From NCBI GenBank assembly GCA_044220725.1, contig JBGAQN010000013.1:1-37407 (forward strand): 37,407 nt of DNA, in the 5' to 3' direction. This document shows, piece by piece, positions 32,956 through 37,407 of the stretch (its first letter is position 1; each line of letters begins with the position of its first letter). Under the pieces are notes generated by a model. That model made no database searches. It saw only the letters and a list, made by a program, of their open reading frames with translations, and was not told where the DNA came from. This DNA is from Phosphoribacter sp044220725 (GTDB lineage: Bacteria > Actinomycetota > Actinomycetes > Actinomycetales > Dermatophilaceae). The position numbers were made by a program, and so were the translations under genes.

Positions 32956-35288
32956 CTGTCATCGGTGCGTCCCGACCGAGTGTTTGGGCGACGACGTCGA
33001 CCCGGATCAAGGCGTTGGCTCCGACCGGCCCGGACCTCGTCGACGCGGTGTTCCTCCTCGGCATTCTCCTCGTGGCCTTCCTCGGGTTCCGGACCACGTT
33101 CGACAGCCTCGTCTATCTGGCCGCCGGGGTCCTCGGGCTGTTCCTGGGCGTGGGATTGGCGCACGTCGCCAACGTCTTGCGTCAACCCGTCATCGTGATC
33201 GCCGGCCTCGTCATCGCGGCCTACTTCCTCGTCGGAGGCTTCGTCGGGGCCCGGGAACACCTGCTCGCTGGGGTGGTCCCCACGCCGAGCTCTCTGTCGG
33301 GGTTGTCCTCGGTGGCGGTCGGTGGGTGGAAGGACCTGTTGACTACCCTGCCGCCGGTCGACGGCGGGGGACAGTTGGTCATCCTGCCCTACCTTCTGGG
33401 GTTGGTTGGTGGGGCCGTGGGATTCACCGTCGCCCGCCGGTCCAAGCTGCCCTGGGCCGCCCTGCTGACTCCACTGGCAACGTCCGGGCTCGTCATTCTG
33501 TTGGGCACGCGTACCCCGGGCGCAGCCCTTCCCGTCGGCCTTGGGACGGCTGCCCTCTCGGCAGGGTGGGTGGTGATTCGAGCCCGGCGGCTGTCTCTTG
33601 TCACGGTCGGGGGGTCGGAGGTCACTGGCCGCCGCACCCGGGTGCTGACTGCCGGGGCGCTGCTGCTGGTGGCTGGGCTCGCCGCCACGGCTCTGGCCCC
33701 CGTCGTGGGTTCGGCCAGCGCCCGGGAGCGGGTCGTGCTGAGGTCCTATGTCGAGCCGCCGTTCGATCCGACCAGCTATCCCAGCCCGGTCGCCGGGTTC
33801 CGCAAGTACACCGAGGGAGCCAAATCCCTCTGGGACCAGGCGTTGGTCTCGGTGTCGGGTCTTCCCGCTGGCACCCGGCTGCGGTTTGCCACCCTGGACG
33901 ACTACACAGGCACGGCGTGGGCGGCCGGCTCGGCATCGGCGGACAGCTCCCGCCCCAGCACCTATCAGCGCGTCGGAACCGCCATCGACCAGCCTGGCAA
34001 CGCCGAAACCCAGGACTACACCGTGACGATCGAGGCGGCATACGCCGCGGTCAGCGACCTCAATGTGTGGCTGCCGGCGGCCGGTCCGGCCACCCGGGTG
34101 GAGTTCCTCGGGGCCACGGCGCCGGCGCACACCACCGCCTTGCGATATAACCTGGCGCTCGGGCAGGGCATCGTCCCGGATCGGCTGCGAAAGGGTGACG
34201 TCCTGCAGATCACCGGCACGGTCAACCCCGTGACCTCCAGCTCATTCATCCCCGGAACAGGCGTCGTCCTCGACAGCAACGCCTTCGCCTTCCTGGCTCC
34301 CCAGGCGACGAAATGGAGTGGCGGACAAGGCGATCCGTGGACCCAGGTGCTAGCTGCAGCGAAGCACCTCAAGCTTGACGGCGCCTACAGCGACGGCACC
34401 GCAGCCAGCGAAGTGCAGTACCTGCCCGGCCACGGAGCCGGGCGACTGTTCACCTTCGCCAACCTCAAGCAGCCCGTCGGCAACGATGAGCAGTATGCCG
34501 CCGTGTTCGCCCTCGTGGCCAACCACCTCGGTGTCCCGGCTCGGGTCGTGATGGGGGCCACCGTTCCCGAGGGTGGCGCGGTCAAGGGCAAGGACGTCCA
34601 CGTGTGGGTCGAAGTGCTGTCCGCGGACGGCGCGTGGGTCGCGGTGCCCGAGTCGATGTTCATGCCCGATCGCAGCAAGAAGCCCGACCAACAGGAACCC
34701 CTCGCGGTCCAGACCTTCGAGACCAAAGTGGTGCCCCCGCCCCCTGCGGCGCGTCCTCCCGGGTCCGCCGATGCCCTTGGCACGGCAGATGCTGGCGCCG
34801 AAGGCCTGGTCGGTCCCCCAGAGCAGACTGTCTGGACGCTGCCGGCCTGGGTGATGACGGCCGTTCGCATCGCCGGCCCGCCGCTGGGTCTCGTCCTCAC
34901 CACCTGCCTGCTGATCGTGACCGTCAAGGTGATCCGCCGGAAGCGTCGCCGATCTCGTGGTGCCCCTGCGACACGACTGGCCGGCGGTTGGCGGGAGATC
35001 CTCGATCGGGCCGCCGATCTCGGTGCACCAGTGGCGAGCTCGGCGACCAGGCGCGAGCAAGGCGTGGGTCTGGCTGCACTCGGAGTGCGCGAGCTCGCCG
35101 ACGCCGCGGATGCGGGGATCTTCGGGCCGGGTGACCCCTCGGAGGCTCAGATCTCCCACTATTGGGGTCAAGTCGATCAAGCCCGGAAGGCGATGGCTGC
35201 GCGCTATTCGCGCTGGCGACGGCTGCGTGCTGCGGTCAGCCTGCGTTCACTGCTGGGCGCACGCCCCCTGCGCAAGGCCGCCGCGTAA
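32952..35288 (+). CDS. Membrane transglutaminase-like protein lacking the catalytic Cys
   Basis: 778 residues from ATG 32952. An N-terminal set of about seven or eight hydrophobic helices (residues 30-265) is followed by a large outer domain, one further helix (PPLGLVLTTCLLIVTVKVI) and a basic cytoplasmic tail, the TgpA-like layout. The transglutaminase core is recognisable as GNDEQYAAVFALVANHLGVP and DVHVWVEV. However, the Cys of the usual G-x-C-E-x-(Y/F)-A is Asp512; His550 remains, and the usual FDPTP Asp region reads VPESM (Glu567). The only Cys in this part is in the late membrane helix. It is probably a non-catalytic binding domain acting with MoxR and DUF58. Confidence 0.88.
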   Translation: MTVIGASRPSVWATTSTRIKALAPTGPDLVDAVFLLGILLVAFLGFRTTFDSLVYLAAGVLGLFLGVGLAHVANVLRQPVIVIAGLVIAAYFLVGGFVGAREHLLAGVVPTPSSLSGLSSVAVGGWKDLLTTLPPVDGGGQLVILPYLLGLVGGAVGFTVARRSKLPWAALLTPLATSGLVILLGTRTPGAALPVGLGTAALSAGWVVIRARRLSLVTVGGSEVTGRRTRVLTAGALLLVAGLAATALAPVVGSASARERVVLRSYVEPPFDPTSYPSPVAGFRKYTEGAKSLWDQALVSVSGLPAGTRLRFATLDDYTGTAWAAGSASADSSRPSTYQRVGTAIDQPGNAETQDYTVTIEAAYAAVSDLNVWLPAAGPATRVEFLGATAPAHTTALRYNLALGQGIVPDRLRKGDVLQITGTVNPVTSSSFIPGTGVVLDSNAFAFLAPQATKWSGGQGDPWTQVLAAAKHLKLDGAYSDGTAASEVQYLPGHGAGRLFTFANLKQPVGNDEQYAAVFALVANHLGVPARVVMGATVPEGGAVKGKDVHVWVEVLSADGAWVAVPESMFMPDRSKKPDQQEPLAVQTFETKVVPPPPAARPPGSADALGTADAGAEGLVGPPEQTVWTLPAWVMTAVRIAGPPLGLVLTTCLLIVTVKVIRRKRRRSRGAPATRLAGGWREILDRAADLGAPVASSATRREQGVGLAALGVRELADAADAGIFGPGDPSEAQISHYWGQVDQARKAMAARYSRWRRLRAAVSLRSLLGARPLRKAAA

Positions 35289-35303
35289 AACTGGCTTCCT
35301 GGG

Positions 35304-35326
35304 CCCCGTGCGAGTACGGGGTTCCT
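35304..35326 (+). terminator. Possible terminator of the long cluster
   Basis: CCCCGT (35304-35309), loop GCGAGT, ACGGGG (35316-35321), then TTCCTT. It lies 16 nt after the transglutaminase-like stop and before the lower-GC WXG cassette. The stem is short and the T-tract weak. Confidence 0.4.
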
Positions 35327-35411
35327 TCGATCGGTTTGCGCGGTATGCCGGGGACTTCTCTCCATGGACGTGAGGTTGTTTTCGCCCCTAGGTTCTAGCG
35401 CAGATAGCAGT

Positions 35412-35418
35412 GAGGAGG
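35412..35418 (+). promoter_or_regulatory. Shine-Dalgarno GAGGAGG of the WXG-lipase gene
   Basis: GTGAGGAGGTG with an 8-nt spacer to ATG 35427. The same 11-mer and spacing precede the next gene (GAGGAGG 36626-36632, ATG 36641), which fixes both starts and shows the leaders are related. Confidence 0.8.
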
Positions 35419-35426
35419 TGGAACGT

Positions 35427-36611
35427 ATGGTGATGACTGAGGGGGCCGACGTCGAGGCTCTTGCCGCGTCAGTCTCACGGATTCGCGATTATGGCCAACG
35501 TCTAGGGACGTCGCGAGCCGCCACGGACGAAATCATCTCCCACCTGGGGATTCATTGGACGGGGAACGACCAACGCGCCTTCTCGAATCAGTGGAACCAT
35601 TCCTACGGGCCTGCGCTTGACGGCTGTCGACGCATGATCGACGACTTGGCGCACACGGTTTCCGCCAACGCAACAGAGCAACGGACGACGAGCAACAGCG
35701 TTTGTGATGGCGCGGGCGGATTGACTAGGTCGGCCTCGCCGCAGGGGGGCTGGAACGGCGAAGGCACGTCGAAGGACAAGGCGACAGACGCGAAGAATGC
35801 CTCCGCGCTCTTGTCCTTCGCCACTGACGCCTATGGCGACTCGAAAGTCAAGCTGCCGCACGGATGGGAGGAGGTCCCGAGCAGGGAACTGGCATCCCTC
35901 GGCCTGAACCCCACCGACTTGGTCGGCGCTGAGGGGTTTCGTGCCGCTGTGTATCGGGACGCTGAAGGCCATGTCGTGATTGCCTTTGCTGGGACGGAAC
36001 CGACGTCGTGGAAGGATTGGGCGACCGATATCGCTCAGGCTCTGGGGTCCTTCCCGAGTCAATACGCGAAGGCGATCGAGATCGGCTTGAAGGTGGCCCA
36101 ACATGTCGGTCCGGACAACCTTGTCCTGACGGGCCACTCCCTCGGAGGTGGGCTTGCCGCCTCAGCTAGCCTGGCGACTGGCGCCTCGGCAATAACGTTC
36201 AACGCGGCCGGAGTTCACCCGAACCTGCGGCATAGTCTTGCCAGAGTCAACTCTGCCGCTGCAGCCAATAGTGACCGCCTCATCCACAACTACTACGTCG
36301 ACGGTGACCCGTTGACCGAGCTTCAGCAGGCGCGGCTCGGACCCGCCGCCGTGGGAACGCAGGTCCGGATGCCGTCGGCATTGTCCGTCGACGCCCAAGA
36401 TCGGATTCACCACAATGCGGTGGCGGCAGCCGACGTGGGCGCCGCAATCGGCCGCTCAAGCGATCCGCTTGCGCGCCTTCCGTTCGTCCCGAGCTTAGCC
36501 GAGATGGCTGGGGAGAGGAGCGGGTATGCCGTCGGGAGGGCTGCGCAGACCGAGTTGGAACGGCACAATGTGAGCGGTGTCAAGTCGTCGCTCGATGCAT
36601 TTCGCAAGTAG
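35427..36611 (+). CDS. WXG100-type N-terminus fused to class 3 lipase
   Basis: 394 residues. The N-terminal helical hairpin, about residues 1-95, starts TEGADVEALAASVSRIRDYG and has Trp44-Thr-Gly in HWTGNDQRAF, the position of the WXG turn in WXG100 proteins. A short Ser/Gly linker precedes an alpha/beta-hydrolase of lipase class 3 type: VIAFAGTEPTSWKDWATDI, nucleophile Ser238 in LTGHSLGGGLAASASL, a candidate Asp in YYVDGDPLTE and His in IHHNAV. There is no signal peptide; WXG-type N-termini are known for export by type VII (ESX) systems. Base composition is lower in GC than upstream genes. A secreted phospholipase or antibacterial lipase effector is plausible but unproven. Confidence 0.83.
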   Translation: MVMTEGADVEALAASVSRIRDYGQRLGTSRAATDEIISHLGIHWTGNDQRAFSNQWNHSYGPALDGCRRMIDDLAHTVSANATEQRTTSNSVCDGAGGLTRSASPQGGWNGEGTSKDKATDAKNASALLSFATDAYGDSKVKLPHGWEEVPSRELASLGLNPTDLVGAEGFRAAVYRDAEGHVVIAFAGTEPTSWKDWATDIAQALGSFPSQYAKAIEIGLKVAQHVGPDNLVLTGHSLGGGLAASASLATGASAITFNAAGVHPNLRHSLARVNSAAAANSDRLIHNYYVDGDPLTELQQARLGPAAVGTQVRMPSALSVDAQDRIHHNAVAAADVGAAIGRSSDPLARLPFVPSLAEMAGERSGYAVGRAAQTELERHNVSGVKSSLDAFRK

Positions 36612-36640
36612 GGGTCTGTAAACGTGAGGAGGTGTTCATC

Positions 36641-37288
36641 ATGACGGTATTCACAGAAGGCGCTGATATCGAGGCGCTCAGGGAGGCCTCCCAGAACCTC
36701 CGGCGGATGACGCGCTCGGTCATTGATGTGGAGCGGAATATCTCCGGCATCGTCGGATCACTCGTCCAAGAGTGGGGGGGAGCCGATTCGTCGCGTGCCT
36801 CGGCACGGTACTCGAACGAGGTACGACCTTCGTTGACTGCCGTGCCGCGTATGTTGAACGAACTCGCTGATCTACTCGACCAAAACACTTCGGAGCAGAC
36901 GGTGGCCTCCGACGGCCTGTCAGGCAGCGGCGACTTCGGCGGAGGGTCCTTCGGTGGGGCAGGGGCGGGAGGGTCCTGGGGAACCGAGGACGACCATGGC
37001 GGAACAGGCATCAGTTCCCATTCGGCGATGTGGACTACTCACTCGGATCGCGGGGTCAGCGCGACATGGGACGAGAGGGGCGCGCAAGCCGAGGGTCGCT
37101 TCAGCGGAACTGCCAACATCTACGAAGGTTCGGCGCACTACAAGTCCGGGTCCGCGGAGGTCGACGCGACGGCCACGGTAGGCGTGAGTGGATCGGCCTC
37201 GGCGAGCGCCTCGCTGGACGCTGATGGGCTCTCGGTGAACGCTGGGGGTGAGGTCTTCGGTGGAGCGCGCGCGGGCGCCGGTCGATAG
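36641..37288 (+). CDS. WXG100-type protein with Gly-rich beta-repeat tail, possibly truncated
   Basis: 215 residues from ATG 36641. The N-terminus is paralogous to the WXG-lipase (TEGADIEALREAS against TEGADVEALAASV), with the WXG equivalent at Trp45 (EWGGADSSRASARYS). A Gly-rich linker (residues 90-115) leads to alternating small-residue beta repeats (EVDATATVGVSGSASASASL, GEVFGGARAGAG). Such tails are found in the shafts of polymorphic-toxin-like proteins, where they continue into a C-terminal effector. Here the protein stops abruptly after the first repeats, next to an apparent fragment of another gene, so an original C-terminal domain may have been lost. An alternative is a complete small structural WXG protein. 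Confidence 0.7.
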   Translation: MTVFTEGADIEALREASQNLRRMTRSVIDVERNISGIVGSLVQEWGGADSSRASARYSNEVRPSLTAVPRMLNELADLLDQNTSEQTVASDGLSGSGDFGGGSFGGAGAGGSWGTEDDHGGTGISSHSAMWTTHSDRGVSATWDERGAQAEGRFSGTANIYEGSAHYKSGSAEVDATATVGVSGSASASASLDADGLSVNAGGEVFGGARAGAGR

Positions 37289-37407
37289 TGACCACGACGT
37301 TCGTGTGGAACTCCTCCTCAGTGACCGCTCGGGCCGCCAGCCGGGTGCTCGTTGTCGCGACAGATTCCCATTCATCTGGCATGTCGAGAGACACCCGGGG
37401 ATCCGCA
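37283..37407 (-). pseudogene. Fragment of an opposite-strand gene running in from the right edge
   Basis: Read from the right edge on the minus strand, about 40 residues look like genuine protein: DPRVSLDMPDEWESVATTST, then LAARAVTEEEFHTNVVVTID. The pattern (beta-strand, L/M-P-x-x-W, later F-x-x-N-V-V-V-T) recalls small LpqN/LpqT-like lipoproteins of type VII secretion neighbourhoods, from memory only. Beyond 37283 the frame continues to a stop at 37101 but becomes Arg/Pro-rich antisense of the WXG gene, so the fragment appears cut there. The start lies outside the window. Confidence 0.35.

Overview
The window is high-GC DNA (about 68-70% by eye) with actinobacterial hallmarks: GTG starts, ATGA/GTGA overlaps between successive genes, leaderless-looking promoters, and a plsB / HAD-plsC / wax-ester-synthase order like that around Rv2482c-Rv2484c of Mycobacterium tuberculosis. 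Gene content and style point to Micrococcales, perhaps the Intrasporangiaceae/Dermatophilaceae group. That placement is inference. There is no rRNA, insertion sequence, phage gene or CRISPR array.

Layout. (1) 1-6717 is a maltose/maltodextrin uptake operon: a 5'-truncated malE, malF, malG, a GH13 alpha-glycosidase and a LacI-family regulator. A 15-bp perfect stem-loop lies between malE and malF. (2) 6780-10204 holds a two-CBS-domain protein, a membrane Ser/Thr kinase, a LysE-type exporter and tRNA-Thr(UGU). A 568-bp gene-free stretch follows, containing a 72-nt near-perfect inverted repeat. (3) 10773-16769 is lipid metabolism: a thiolase, then a tightly overlapping glycerolipid operon of PlsB-type GPAT, HAD phosphatase-PlsC fusion and WS/DGAT acyltransferase. 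(4) 16858-18781 is a convergent NarL-type histidine kinase and response regulator whose 3' ends overlap by 98 nt, with a 16-bp palindrome upstream of the kinase. (5) 19021-35288 is one long phospho-signalling and surface-protein cluster: PP2C phosphatase, zinc-ribbon/FHA protein, Ser/Thr kinase, FHA-like/helix-turn-helix protein, a 2074-residue Ig/cadherin-like and fibronectin-III surface protein, MoxR ATPase, DUF58 protein, and a membrane transglutaminase-like protein that lacks the catalytic Cys. (6) 35427-37407 is a lower-GC cassette of two paralogous WXG100-type proteins, one fused to a class 3 lipase and the other to a glycine-rich beta-repeat tail. The second abuts an apparently truncated opposite-strand gene at the right edge.

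How the parts may work together. In block 5, kinase and phosphatase probably set the phosphothreonine state read by the FHA proteins. The FHA/HTH protein sits directly upstream of the giant gene, whose leader carries a tandem 18-bp repeat. MoxR, DUF58 and the transglutaminase-like protein would be the assembly or maturation machinery at the membrane. The neighbouring WXG proteins suggest a surface/secretion theme, but no ESX machinery gene is visible.

The most unusual feature is not a gene. The octamer GTATGCCG (either strand) occurs about 53 times in 37.4 kb, against one or two expected from base composition. It is balanced between strands, falls in all six reading-frame registers, and also occurs between genes. 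It behaves like a highly iterated DNA signal comparable to HIP1 of cyanobacteria or DNA uptake sequences.
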